Shown here: positions 19,240 through 30,960 of the stretch, piece after piece | Position numbering within the stretch: the first letter of the stretch is position 1 | Layout: each line of letters opens with the position of its first letter | Source: Nemophila menziesii | Taxonomy: Eukaryota; Streptophyta; Magnoliopsida; Boraginales; Hydrophyllaceae | DNA: 64,000 bases | NCBI GenBank assembly: GCA_029959085.1 | Contig: JARWIR010000016.1 | Location: 23,693,499 to 23,757,498 of the forward strand | Reading direction: 5' to 3' | The notes under the pieces: generated by a model | Seen by the model: the letters and a program-made list of their open reading frames with translations, nothing else | Told to the model about the DNA's origin: nothing | Database searches by the model: none | Made by a program: the position numbers and the translations under genes

Positions 19240-22056
19240 CTAATAATACCAAAGGCCAAGGGATTCAAAAGATTCATCTCTATAGTTTAATTTTATTGAG
19301 TTAATCTCACTCGATAGGGCTTGCCCTAACCTTACCCACATTCTCTTTGCGGATGACAATATTTTATTCATTTCGCTTAACCCCAAAGAAAATATTGTTT
19401 TCAAAGATTCAATCAAAATGCATACGAAGCATTGGGACAAAAAATAAACTTCGATAAATCATCTATCTGTTTCAGTAAAGGAACTCCAAATGATGATATT
19501 TCCCAAGTACAGAGTCGTTTAATCTTAGAAATGTGTATTCTCAGAAAATATATTGGAATCCCTCTTAATCTTAAGAGATCAAAGACAAAAATCTTAACTA
19601 TATCAAGGATCGACTTCTAGCAAAAACATCAAGATGGATGGAAACCATGTTAGTTGGTGGTAGGAAAGAAGTCCTGGTCAAGGCGCTCCTACAAGCCATC
19701 CTGAATTATGCAGTTTCTATCTTCGGATTCCCAAAAGCTTAATGCAAAAAGCTTGCAAGTTTAATAGCTAATTTTTTTGGGGATTCTCATTAGAACAAAA
19801 GAATATATTGGATTGCTTGGGAGAAATGACATCTGCCAAAGCTCTTGGAGGAATTGGATTCAGAGACTTTTAGATAATGAATATCTCTCTCTTAGATAAT
19901 AAGGCATGGAGAATCATCAATAACCCAAACTCCCTTGTGGAAAAAGTGCTCAAAGGTCTCTACTTCTTGAAAAACCTTTAGGACACACGAATAAGATCTT
20001 GGTCATGGGCCAACAATTGTCAATGACTACAATTCTTGAAAAAAGTATGTACCTTTCAAATTGGTAATGGTGGAAACAAAAATATTTGGGAACATAAACG
20101 GATAAAAGGCAACTTTACCCAGTGGATGCTCTTTGTCAGTGGTCACTCAACATTTTAGTCCTGACCTTACGTGATGAAATCTTGACTTGATCCAAAGAAC
20201 GTTCCCGACTCCAATTTGCAATGAATTCCTCAACATTCTTTTGTTCCAACTAGACTGAGAGGATAAGATCGCTCGAAACATACATAGACCGACATTTACA
20301 ATACCAAATCAGGATACCACACATTGGTCAATTCGGATCGTCAGAAAAAAGGACAAACGACTTATGAAGCAACATTAACTATACTGAGAACTGGAACATT
20401 GTCTGGAAATCTAACGTCCCTGCAAAAATTAAGATATTTTGATAGAAATGCTGCATAATTGCCATCCCGACAAAGAAGAATCTCATAGAAAGGAAGTGTG
20501 TTACGAATGCGAAGTGTGAATGGTGTGAACGTAAAAGAAATAGTTTAACGCCTCCTGGATTACTATCCTTCTAGTTAACCGTGTGGGCGACATTAACAAT
20601 GAAAATCAAAGTCGATAGGGACCGCACCCTAAAAATTGATGATTGGATCATTAAAATTATCATTATTTTTTGGATAATGGCTGAGATCAGAAAGTCATCA
20701 CAACATATGTTCTTTGCATACTCTGGAATATTTGGAAGACCAAGATACAATATCAACTTGAGAACGAAATTCATCATTATAGATCTATTTGGAGATTTTA
20801 ACAATCAAACACAGATTCAGGAAAATGGAACCCACGACGCTTCAACAACAACTTGCAAAATGGACCTAGACATGAACCACAAACGACGGTTTAGTGATGC
20901 GTCTACCATTAATTCCTATAGGAACCAACAGACAATGCATCAGTCACAATCAACGATGAAAGGGAAATCGTACATTAATAAAACAAGAAGCATCTGCTGC
21001 AGCAGCCGAAGGGGAGGCTTGAGTCCTACTATATGCTAGGGGTGTGCATTGGGTTAGAAAACCCGCATAACCCGACCAACCCGATCACACTAACCCGAAA
21101 TTATACGGGTTAGTTGTTAATTGGGTGGGTTGCGGTTTACATTTTTGAAAAAATATATACATTATTGCGGGTTGTGGATTTTAAACTTGAAACCCGCAAA
21201 CCCGCATATACTCGATTACCTTGTAGTATAAAAATTAGAAAAAGTCGTATTGCTCATTTTATTCAAATAAAATAGTGGGGGGTCATGGGCTTTTCACTCT
21301 ACATTTTTTTTATTCCTCCCCTTCTTTTAAAAATATTTTGAAATCCTTCAATATTTTATTAATATTTTATCTAATGAATATGTTTTTTATTTCAATTATG
21401 ATATTATCTGTACTCTTTGTTCTTTTCATATATTTAGTTTCCTAAAATCTCATTATAATGTATATGCGTATCCTAAACAATATTTTTCGTTATAATTTTC
21501 ATTTGTAATATAATTTTGACTCGTCAAATGAATATGGATACAAATTCGTCTTCTTTATCGAACTAAATCACCCGCAATGCACCCGCAACCCGCCTAACCC
21601 GAAACTCAATGGTTTAAGTAATGTATTGGACGGGTGCGGGTCTTATTTTTCAAAATCCGCACAAGAACAGGCGGTTTGTGGGTTGAGCATTTTTCATACA
21701 AAACCGGCCCACGCACACCCCTACTATGTGCAATAAGAGTAGCTGCAAAAATGGAAAAAAAAAATCATTGAAGTACTTAACATATCATTCAAGAGATTCG
21801 TAAATGGTTGGTCAAATTCTCTTCTTGAAACGTTAATCACACCCGAAGATTTAGAAACAAAATCACCGATATTCTCGCTAAGTGTGCATGATAGAATGTC
21901 AATTTATCCGGTCACAGTGTTAAATCCGTTGATAATAATCCTTCTTTCCTTTTAAAACTTTATAAAAGGAGCTGTAACGGTTAGCGACTTGTCCTCTCTC
22001 TTTTGTAACCGTTTCATTTTCTTTTAATTTATCTTCTTTTTCGAAAATAAAAAAAT
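19240..22056 (+). mobile_element. Decayed L1-like LINE, RT to 3' end, with nested MITE
   Basis: The remnant begins in the reverse transcriptase palm. THILFADDNILFISLNP, holding the FADD catalytic box, is readable near 19335-19385, followed by NFDKSSICFSKGTPND (19447 on), the KYIGIP segment, a zinc-binding RT region near 20390-20530 and RNase H remains at 20840-21036. RNase H resumes at 21724 after a MITE and ends near 21900 with RFRNKITDILAKCA. The 3' end is an A-rich stretch near 22056. Stops and frameshifts are frequent. The 5' half of ORF2 and ORF1 are absent, as in a 5'-truncated insertion. Confidence 0.8.
21037..21723. mobile_element. hAT-type MITE, 687 bp, with 8-bp target duplication
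   Basis: Ends are TAGGGGTGTGC and GCACACCCCTA, perfect 11-bp inverted repeats. Flanks are CTATATGC (21029-21036) and CTATGTGC (21724-21731), an 8-bp duplication with one change, as hAT elements make. Removing the element rejoins the LINE's RNase H reading frame. Inside are many AACCCG/CGGGTT words, common in plant hAT derivatives, and no transposase. Confidence 0.88.
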
Positions 22057-22363
22057 CTTAATCATTGGAGAGTAAAACTCCCAGTCATCTTTACGAAAGG
22101 ACAGAAAACCTTCACCAAAGACCAACTCTATATATAGATAGACAAATTCTAGCCGAGACCAATTCCAGAAATGAACAATACAAATTAATTCAAGTTGAAA
22201 AGAAAGCAAATACCCTACCATCCATTAAACTAATTATTAAGGTTGTTACAACATTGTATAATTATTTTGACAAGCCGCCCCTCTGATTAGATTTTTTAAT
22301 TATTTTAATATTATAATCAATAGAGCGACCAAAACAATTACAAATTAACTTACAACATTATAT
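22057..22363. other. Short intergenic and probable 3' UTR of the RecX gene
   Basis: AT-rich, no ORF of interest. The RecX gene is read from the other strand and ends at 22364, so its 3' UTR should lie here. Confidence 0.4.
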
Positions 22364-24229
22364 CTATGGAGAAGATTCAGATTCCAATTTCTTTAACACA
22401 AAACTAATCACACCCCAATTAAACCCACGATATTGAAGCCATCGAACAAGCCTTGTTTTACGTTTCTCTTTAGACACATCTTGACTTTTTAGCCATTGTT
22501 TCGAAGCTTGAATTATAAGACGATCCATTGAAACCTTTGACATACCATATCCCCCTTCATTATCTTCACTTTCCCCATCTTGAAATACCACTTTTAAGGC
22601 TTTCTCTGTATCAACTTTACTTACTCCCTTCTCAAATAAAGCCTGTTCCAAAAATTGTACCCCAATAAATTTTAAACAATGATAACTAAAACAAATTTAA
22701 ATTTAAAAAGAAAATAATTAATCTTACTTGCTTGATTCGATTGGGACCCCAACAAGAAGAAGACCATCTTGATCGAGAAAGTGTTTCCGCATATAAACCA
22801 TCATTTATATATCCCCTATAACAAACTATGAATATTAAACTTGCAAATACTTTCCAAATAAATAAAACAAAGTGTTATTATTCCAAACAAGTACCTGCTC
22901 TCAAAGTCTGATATTACTTCATTAACTACTTTCAAAGGAAACTTCTTTCCTATGAGTTTTTTCCTTAACTGTACAGCTGTAAAAGCTCTGCAATGTTCAA
23001 AAATTTGCTTCGAGTGGTTAATTTATACATAGATGGATCCACTCATGTATATAAGAACATTACCTTATACCAAGCAATTTAATTACTAACTTTTCAGCAT
23101 CTTCTTTATTTCGACCAGTTTCAATTCCATTGTATGAAAGTTTCTTCTTAATCTCTTTAGGCTCTTCCATAAATTCCTCTTCAACTCCTATATCACCAGA
23201 TATTTCTATTCCCACCTCAAAAAAATTTCGTAAACTATATTAATTCGTAGGTCAAGCTATTTATATCTATAAAATATAAATCATACCCTGTTCATACCAA
23301 GTTTTGTGGAGTTAATAGGCACTTGATTCCTATGTGAAAAACCCGTTCCATCTTTATATGTTTTTTGTTCCAAAGCTTTATGTTTTTTGATATTGTCAAA
23401 ACGCTGTGTAGGTAAAGAAGAAGCTATTGATTCTTCACCTTTTGATGATTTATTAGGGATGTACCTAATTGGAAATGATGTACTGTAATCTCTTCCTTTT
23501 GAATATGAACATTCTATTTGATTGCTCCTCTTTATCCTAAAAATCAAATCTTTGTATTAAACCATCTTATAGAATTCAACACCCTTTATACACAATGAAA
23601 CATGACTTATATTCAGAACTGAGTTCAAAGATTAAGCTTCTGAAATCTTTTTACACTAACAGGGCAATAAAGATGCCACTAATTTCTTCACATTTTGATA
23701 AGTCTCTAGAGAGTTTTCACTAGAAATGAAGCACTAAATTCCTCCTAATCAATCAACACTTTCATATAAGTTCATTTGTGTATTATGTGAAATCGTAGAG
23801 AAAGTGTAAATCTTATTTTTACGAGGTAAGCTAATATTTGTATTATCAAAACCATCATATCACATAAGTATAAATAAATTTTACATGTATCAGATAGCCT
23901 AGCGGACCTAAGTGATAATACTTAATTAGGTTTCATCTCGTTAAATTTAAGCATAAATACAAACAGATGGAACTTGAAGCACTATATTTTCATTCAGCTT
24001 AAAGATCAAAATTTAATATTAACACGAGCAGATTATTAGCATAAAAATGCTTTACAGATATTCAAATACATGAATTATATCGAAATTTAGGTTTAAAGCT
24101 TAGCAAAATAAAGGGAAAATAAGAGATATGATATAATTAAACGAAAAATGCTCACCATGAGATTAATGGTGCTGTATATCGAAGTCCAATTGCAGTTCTA
24201 CATAGAAAATTTGCAGAAAATGTAGTCAT
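22364..24229 (-). CDS. RecX-family regulatory protein, organelle-targeted type (311 aa, six exons)
   Basis: Bacterial RecX binds RecA filaments and limits recombination; plants keep nuclear copies likely to act on organellar RecA. Exons on the minus strand are 24229-24156, 23536-23287, 23215-23064, 22987-22895, 22815-22728 and 22642-22364. All introns are GT-AG and phases agree, giving 936 nt with stop. Exon 1 (ATG 24229) codes for a Ser/Thr/Arg-rich, acid-poor leader, MTTFSANFLCRTAIGLRY, like a transit peptide. Exon 2 is basic and low-complexity. The RecX region starts in exon 3 (LVIKLLGIR), continues as AFTAVQLRKKLIGKKFP, then GYINDGLYAETLSRSRW and GPNRIKQALFEKGVS, and ends with KRKTRLVRWLQYRGFNW. 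No defect is seen. It is one of two host genes in the window, wedged between LINE remnants. Confidence 0.9.
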
Positions 24230-24473
24230 TTTTAAGGTTAGGGTTTTGGGGAAAACCAAAAAAACCTAGTCAATCGAGCGGTAAAATTTAACTTATCAAA
24301 GGACATCAAATTTATTTGTCTGATAGATTGTTCGTAACGCGCCAGATCACCGTGAGTGGGATTAAGAACGTTTATCTCGCGAAATTTTGGTGGAATTTCG
24401 GGGACCAAAAAGAAAATTCATTGGATAGCTTAGAAAAAAAATTGCTAAGTCAAAAAATATTGGTGGCATTGGA
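24230..24473 (-). promoter_or_regulatory. Upstream region of the RecX gene
   Basis: The 240 bp between the RecX ATG and the poly(T) end of the neighbouring LINE must hold the promoter. AACCCTAA, seen just 5' of the ATG (24237-24244 on the minus strand), resembles the telo-box found in many plant promoters. No clear TATA box seen. Confidence 0.35.
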
Positions 24474-25530
24474 TTTTTTTTTTTTTTGGTCGAAAGAAGC
24501 ACATATATTAAAACTTCAAGTTACAATAATCAGCCTATTCCTAGTGGATCAAAATCCGAGCCTAATATCCTTGCTAATTGAGGTGGTGGACAGAAATTCC
24601 AAAGGCTAAACAAGACACCTTTAAGCACTTGTTTAGCCACCCAATCTGCAGCACAATTTTTAGATCTCCTTACAAAGGAGATTTTAATCCTATACTTAAC
24701 TTTACATTTGAGAATGTAATTAACTAAGTTATGGATATTACAAAACACTTTCCTACAAAAATACATTTGATTAACTAGAATAAAACTATCACTTTCAATC
24801 TCTACTGAACCAGGAGGTAAAGCTGCTGTCATATCACAAGCTTGAGCCAAACCTCTTGCCTCTGCTTCAAGACTTGAATTAGCTTCCAAGTTCCTCGCAA
24901 AACCATCCACCATGCTAAGCATCAGTATTAATTTTATAAAAATAATAAGGAGGTGGTTTCCATTTCTCATTTCTGTCTTCTGTAAAGGTTGAACCTTGAG
25001 TTACAGAGTTTGAGTAAAGATTTCCATTAGAATCTGAAGATTCTTTAAGTTTAGCCTCAGAGTTTGACCTATTCATGGTATGATTCTCATCATAGGCTTT
25101 TAGAGCATCCTGCAGAACAATTAAAGGGTCAGGAGTAATGCCTATGAAGAGGCTTTGATTTCTACCTTTCCAAATAAACCAAACCAAGTAAAAAGCAAGT
25201 TCTCTTGAGTAAGCATTAGTTTGTTTTCTTTCCAAACTACAATTTCTAATAAAAGCCACCCATTTCATGAAATTAAAGGTTGGCTCAGACATAGAGTCAA
25301 AATTCAGAGGACTAGCAATCCACAAAGCTCTTGCCCAAGAGCAATGGAAAATAAGATATTCAACATTTTCAGTATCTCTCCCACAAATAGAACAAAGATC
25401 ACTTTTGCAAGATTTTCTCTTTTTCCTATTTTCATTTGTTGCTAACCCATTTACACAACATTTCCATATAAAATTTTTAATTTTTGGATGTATTTTCATA
25501 CTTCAAATATATTTCCATTCCTCAGACTAA
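24474..25530 (-). mobile_element. 5'-truncated L1-like LINE 3' end (zinc-binding RT end plus RNase H)
   Basis: Read from the minus strand, 25499-24915 encodes the zinc-binding region after the RT (KIKNFIWKCCVNGLATNENR, CSICGRDTENVEYLIFHC). An overlapping frame, 24970-24530, carries RNase H (EAEARGLAQACDMTAA, ESDSFILVNQ, SKNCAADWVAKQ). A frame change joins the two. The 3' end is marked by 14 T on the + strand (24474-24487), the LINE poly(A). I could not find a clean target duplication. Confidence 0.85.
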
Positions 25531-25883
25531 AGTTTAAAGGAGGAGGAGCTTAAATATGCTCTGGCTATTGGAGTTTCAATAGTTGCAATTTTCTTGTACA
25601 CTTGTGCATTACATGTTTTGAAAGAAAAAAACTCACGGTATGTTTTGAAAGAAAAAATGTGATGGAGTATTAGATAACTCATAAATTTTAACTTTATTTT
25701 TTATCTGCTTTTATTTTTAAAATCTAATTTAGTAGCAACACATTAAAATCCTTGAATGGTGAATTTTTCACCTATGATATTACACCAAAAGAATTGTAAC
25801 AAAATTGTTTCACAATATTAATAAAAGTGTAAAGAAATTAAAAAAGACGAACATTCCAATGTCTCATTAGTTTAGAATCAGTA
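25531..25883. other. AT-rich spacer, nothing recognised
   Basis: Contains a short repeated phrase GTATGTTTTGAAAGAAAAA at about 25612-25655. No gene or transposon end identified. Confidence 0.3.
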
Positions 25884-25894
25884 ATGATTACGCT

Positions 25895-26069
25895 TTTCGT
25901 TTTGGGGTTTTATAGTTCGGTTTTTATTTGGTTTTCAATTCGGTTTTTGCGTGCTAAACCGAACCAAATCAAATTTTTCGAATCTTTAAAATTTAAAAAC
26001 CGAACCAATCGGTTTTTTGATTTTTGGTTTTATTGGTTCGGTTTTTTGGTTCGGTTTTGCTCAGCCCTA
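25895..26069. mobile_element. Remnant of a TTCGGTTT-rich hAT-like element
   Basis: Dense GTTCGGTTTT words and their complements (AACCGAACC) form an imperfect inverted array. The right end GCTCAGCCCTA looks like a hAT terminus; the matching left end (TAGGGCTGAGC) is not seen, so it is truncated or decayed. Confidence 0.5.
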
Positions 26070-28382
26070 CTATTCAGCATGTTATTTAAAGAGTTATTAG
26101 CTAAGAAAAACCAAATACCCATACACCACCATGAAGTCCAGATTTTCCTTTCCCCCTAGAAGGTCCAATTTTTTTAACTATTCCCAGAATGCCCTCTTTT
26201 TTAATAAAATAATTCTTAAATTATAAACATGTGATATAAAAGGCAAAATCCACCGCATCAATTACAAGATCATTAACTGCCTTTAATGTTGTTATATTTT
26301 TACACACTTGAAATGCATCCATATATATCGTATTTCAATTAAACTTATTTACGGAAACTAGTCAATTATAAATTAATCATTATATCGTCTTGTTGTTTTG
26401 GTTTTGTTGTAGTACAAACTTCCAGATATTTCAAGCGATTCTCAAGCTCTGAAATCTAGTTGTATTCGTGTAGCTCAATGTAAAGGTTAGTATCTTACTA
26501 TCCCATATCGTTTTTCGTTTTTCTTAATAAGCTATGTAAAACATCAATTTTTGTTTTGCTGGATTCATACTCATGACATGATACCTTATTTTGCGTATCT
26601 AATACACCACTATTACCTGAACTAACACTACTATGATACGAGAACTTGTAAGATTATTCATGTTATTAGGTTGTTTCGATTATAATGGTTAGCCATGAGA
26701 ATTATCACAGTCAAGACTGCGAAGATTTGCAGAGAAGACACTTTCTGCACCTAGTAGCATCTTGAAGACTTTAGACAGTTCTGGATGGGTGTCATTTGTA
26801 TGGATTTTTATTTTGGATTGATCTTAACCTGGCCATAAAGCTGAAATGAATTTTTATTTTGTTTTTAGAATGATTGTATTGTGGTCCTAAGGCCAACTAC
26901 TTGTTTGATTGAGGATCTAAATTCGTTTATTGATCAACTCCTTTCTTTTCTTGAGAGTTTTGTTGTATGCTATTGTGTTTGCTAAAAAAATGAGTTCATT
27001 ATTTTGCAACTTAATTGCACCTTGTCGAATTTCAAGCACTAAGGAAGGATATTACCCATTATTATTGTCTAACATACCACTAAATTTACATTGATAAGCC
27101 ATCTAGTTTTGTTTAATGAAAATAACTACATATAAAATAACCATCTTTCACTTCTCAACCCGTATTTTAACAAAAAATCACCAATTAATTTGAATTAACA
27201 CTCCATCATAAACATTACAATAAAGCTAAACGTTACACCATCCATTAACTAGTACACACCACTAATTTTTTATTAACATTCCACCAAAAACACAATCAGG
27301 TCACACACCCTCCTTTTACAAATGAACATCACTGTTTTTGCATTGAAATCCCAGCATAATTTGGAAAACAAGTATCATCATCGTTGTACTCCCAGTCTCC
27401 CAACACAAGACACTGTCAACCCATTATCCATTAACACAAAACCCAAACCCAATTTTTTACATACAAATTAACATACCACTTGGGAAATAATCCATTTAAA
27501 GTTTGACAAAACCAGCTTCAGTTTCAAGATTCATAAAGTATGTCACAACACAAAATATAGAGAAGTTTAAAACTAAAACAACCAAAACTAAATCGTAATG
27601 TTGTTGATCGACCCACTTCATATCGGCTTCATCACAAAATCAACTATGTTGCTTGCCCAGCCACAGTCCTTCATGTGCTCGAGATCCTCGCAAACCTTAA
27701 CCATCCACCTAGGTGTTCGCGATCCAGTTGGGTAGAAAATAGTTGTTAATGCAAGAATACCTAATAAAATCTTTAATGTTCAGATTGTTCCTCAGTTTGT
27801 GGTTCAACTGATAGCATCTTCATTAAACGAGTTTTAATATTCGAATCACTGAGTTGACCCGTTACACCTGAGAAGTTATTTTCGTCATATCTGGAACAAA
27901 AAATCAATTAAATACCAGCCACAATGGTTTAAATACGCATATTATTGATGCATTTAAAAAACTAGCACTTTATTAACACCACACGACCTACTTGTTTTTA
28001 GAATCTTTTGTACCGACACTTAATTCACACAACAAGACACAGTTATACCATCAAACCTTAATCACACATCATTCATTTTGCTTTCGTCCATCACCATCGA
28101 CATATATTAGAAGACCATCTACCCAACAATCACTTAGTAGACACTAACGGTATCTATCTCAGATTATGCGCAATTATAAGCATTCAAACTTTATTAAACA
28201 ACATAAATTTACTTTATTCCTTGTTCAGGAGGTGCTTTAACGTTTTCATTTAAATTTATCGCTATTCTATTTTTATTTAACGACACATCATGACAAGTTA
28301 ATGGGGGTAACAATCTACACTACATCACAAATAAATGGGGTAAGAATCAAAGGTCCAAGACAATTGCATAGCAGTTCAAGTT
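26070..28382. other. Mixed region: possible Mutator-like element with gene fragments
   Basis: A possible exon is at 26413-26485 (splice-like TAG before, GTTAG after, open frame KLPDISSDSQALKSSCIRVAQ). A minus-strand transposon-associated fragment is at 27618-27899. CCATACACCA at 26119-26128 is inverted at 39067-39076. The rest is AT-rich and non-coding. Confidence 0.3.
27618..27899 (-). pseudogene. Fragment of a transposon-associated plant protein (Ulp1-element type)
   Basis: Two readable pieces on the minus strand. One is NFSGVTGQLSDSNIKTRLMK followed by a stop after about 20 more residues. The other, after a splice-like TTAG, reads ALTTIFYPTGSRTPRW then DCGWASNIVDFVMKPI. The pattern PT...TP...DW(A/C)S.VVDF resembles the region ahead of Ulp1-like protease domains in plant Mutator-like and CACTA elements. 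The identification is by pattern only; no protease domain remains nearby. Confidence 0.35.
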
Positions 28383-28390
28383 CACTTAGT

Positions 28391-28617
28391 GCCCGTTTGG
28401 AAGTGCTTTTTTGGAGAAGCACTTAAAAGTGCTTTTAGCATTTTAAGAGTTTTTTTGACTTTGAAAAGCACTTTTTTGAGAAGCACCAAATAGGTGCTTC
28501 TTAAAAAAAGCACTTAAAATAATTTTAGATTTTAAGATTATTTTTAATAATTTTTTTAAAATTTGAATTTTATTCTAAAAGCGCTTTTTTACTCCAAAAT
28601 AAGCACTTCCAAACGGG
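28391..28617. mobile_element. hAT-type MITE, about 227 bp
   Basis: The left end GCCCGTTTGGAAGTGCTT is mirrored by AAGCACTTCCAAACGGGC at the right. Flanks CACTTAGT (28383-28390) and CCCTTAGT (28618-28625) agree at seven of eight bases. Internal AAGCACTT/AAGTGCTT words repeat. The CCCGTTTGGAAGTGC end is typical of a widespread plant MITE class. Exact borders are uncertain by one or two bases. Confidence 0.8.
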
Positions 28618-28990
28618 CCCTTAGTAGACAACAATTTATTAAGTCCTAAATCACGAGATTAAGTAAAGAATTTATATAAACCAGCTCCAATTAAAAAAGT
28701 TCCAAATGATAATCACTAATTGCAATAAAAACACGAATCTTGGAAACCAATTAATGTTGAATAAATAAATAAATCAGGTATACCAATTTGTGTAAAATAA
28801 ATTGTTGTCAATAACTTACGAAAATCCATTATAAAGATCAAACCCATTAGAAACAATCTAATTACATGAAACCCAACTCAGATTACTACCCTACACAACC
28901 CACAATTCATTGTATTTACAGTAACACACAATCGAAGCCGCTTTATTCATCAAAAAAACACCACCAGTTTATTTACTGAGATATCACAAC
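28618..28990. other. AT-rich spacer, nothing recognised
   Basis: No gene, repeat or transposon end identified. Its last five bases (28991-28995, CCAAC) are the left copy of the target duplication of element C. Confidence 0.4.
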
Positions 28991-28995
28991 CCAAC

Positions 28996-30649
28996 TGATG
29001 TCTCCTCATTTGTGATAATATAATATAATTCTGAGACATCATTTTAGGCGTATTTATTAGTTTATAGGTCGATCTTAGCTTAATTTAGTGCACTTTCCTA
29101 TTTTGAGTCTTGATATAGTAACATAATATTTTTAGAGCATATTGGGTTTAATTGTTTATTTAGTGTGAAGCTTTAAAGAAAATTATGGAGATTAATTAGA
29201 GTCCAAGTCAAATACTACAAGATATGGAAAGAGATATGCATGGTAATTTGAGATAGAAGGAAACAGAGTTCAATTAGGAAAAGGAAAAGCTGCCAAAATC
29301 TGAATTTCTGCAATACACTCCTAAAGAAGTGGTGATTACTCCAAGAAATAAGCCGATTTTGGTAAATTCCTTCAATAGGGACGTAGATAATTCGCTGAGG
29401 ATTCTTTTGGTATATTATGGAGCAAAAACCGACCAATAACGAAGAAGATATTTTCAAAACAGTTCAGCAGAATTTATCTTTATTTCCTTACGAATTTGAG
29501 TTGGGCTTGGAGTCCACCACTTACTTCTCCTTCAAGAAAACGAATTAGGTCAACCTATACCCTATAAATACATCCTCTTAACATTAGAAAATCATCCTTG
29601 GCCAGACCTTAAGGTCAAGAGGAAGCTGCAACACAAGAGAAGAAGTCTGGAAGGAGCTGTGCATCAATCATGTCTCTTTCAACCATGTCTCCTTCAACCT
29701 CTTATTCTGTAATTCTTTTCTTTTCTTTTCTTTTCTTTTCTTTGTATAAATTAATTCTATTAGCTTGGGTTTTGCATCATGTATAAACTATGAATTCTTA
29801 TTCTTCTATCTAAGTTTCTTTGGAAATTATATGTTTTAATCTGATATTAGCTACTTACCTTTATATTTGATTATGTGTTTTGATTTAATGATTGTTTTCC
29901 TTGCGGTGCGCAACATTTAGGATTAACTTAATAGTAGTTAGATGATCACCTTAGCTGGGTGTTTAACTATTGAACCACCACATAATGTCTAGTGTCGATA
30001 TTAGTTCTGACAAAACATGATTCTAACTAGATAGTCATTAGGGTTTGTTTTAATCACCATATCACCAATTGATTGTTGCGTTTTCTTAGAGCCTTGGTAG
30101 CGCTTGATAACTCTAAGAGTGTAACCACGTCTTGGTTGTGCCGTAGCCCCCTTAGTCGCTCTGAAGGTCTAAGGAATGGGAATTTAGAATCCTGACTAAG
30201 TATACCAAGAGCTAATATTCTCCCTTATAAACTAGATCTAATAGATAGAATTAGAAGGATTAGTGCATACTAGTAAAACCTAAGCTATATCTCTCATCTC
30301 ATATTCTTCATATTTATTTTATTGTCTTTTATTTTCTTAGTTTTAATTAGTTACTTCGAAATTCATATCTTTTATTTTCTGTCTTTTATTTAGTAGTTTA
30401 GTTTTCTTTATAAAAACCAAATAAAAATCTATTTTCCTTTTCTTTCTTTGCGTATTATCTTTCTATCTTTTATAGCTGCACTTGATAATTTGCATAAGTT
30501 CACTCTAACTTTCGTCAGTCTCTGAGGAACGAATCTTCTTATCATTAAAACTTGCATACGTCATGTAATACTTGCAGTACCGTGTTAGCTTAAGGTGTTT
30601 ATTTGCATCTAAATTATATCATCTTTTTATCACACCTTAGGCCACACCA
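28996..30649 (+). repeat. 5' LTR of element C, 1654 bp
   Basis: Starts TGATGTCTCC, with GAGACATCA inverted at 29033-29041, and ends GCCACACCA. TATA box TATAAATA at 29563-29570. A TTTTC microsatellite near 29716-29742 is two units longer than in the 3' LTR, which alone explains the 10-bp length difference. A handful of point differences are visible. Confidence 0.95.
30150..30174 (+). other. LTR hairpin of element C, equivalent of the A hairpin
   Basis: CCTTAG pairs with CTAAGG around a 13-base loop. Position is fixed by the following TTTAGAATCCTGAC, which matches TATTAGAATCCCGAC after the A hairpin. The 3' LTR copy is at 38169-38193. Confidence 0.55.
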
Positions 30650-30655
30650 AGTTTT

Positions 30656-30673
30656 TGGCGCCGCTGCCGGGGA
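30656..30673 (+). other. Primer binding site of element C, tRNA-Asp type
   Basis: TGGCGCCGCTGCCGGGGA, identical to that of A, six bases after the LTR. Confidence 0.85.
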
Positions 30674-30960
30674 CTACATCGTTAGTCCTTGTGCAATTAT
30701 CTTGTGCTTATATTTTAGTTAGTTCTATTTTACGCTTTTCTTTTTAGTTTTAGTTTTACAGATTTTTTAGGCGAAGGCAGATTTATTAGGAGATAAAGGT
30801 TTCGTGTTATTAGATCCTGAAGAAGCTAATACTATTATGGAGAATTTTCTTGAAACCAAGAGAAGTTGGTCGTTCGAATCAGAAAAACAAACAGAGATCT
30901 AAAGCTCAAAGAGTTAAACCAACAACTTGAGGAATTACGAGAACAATCGCGAAAACTAGC

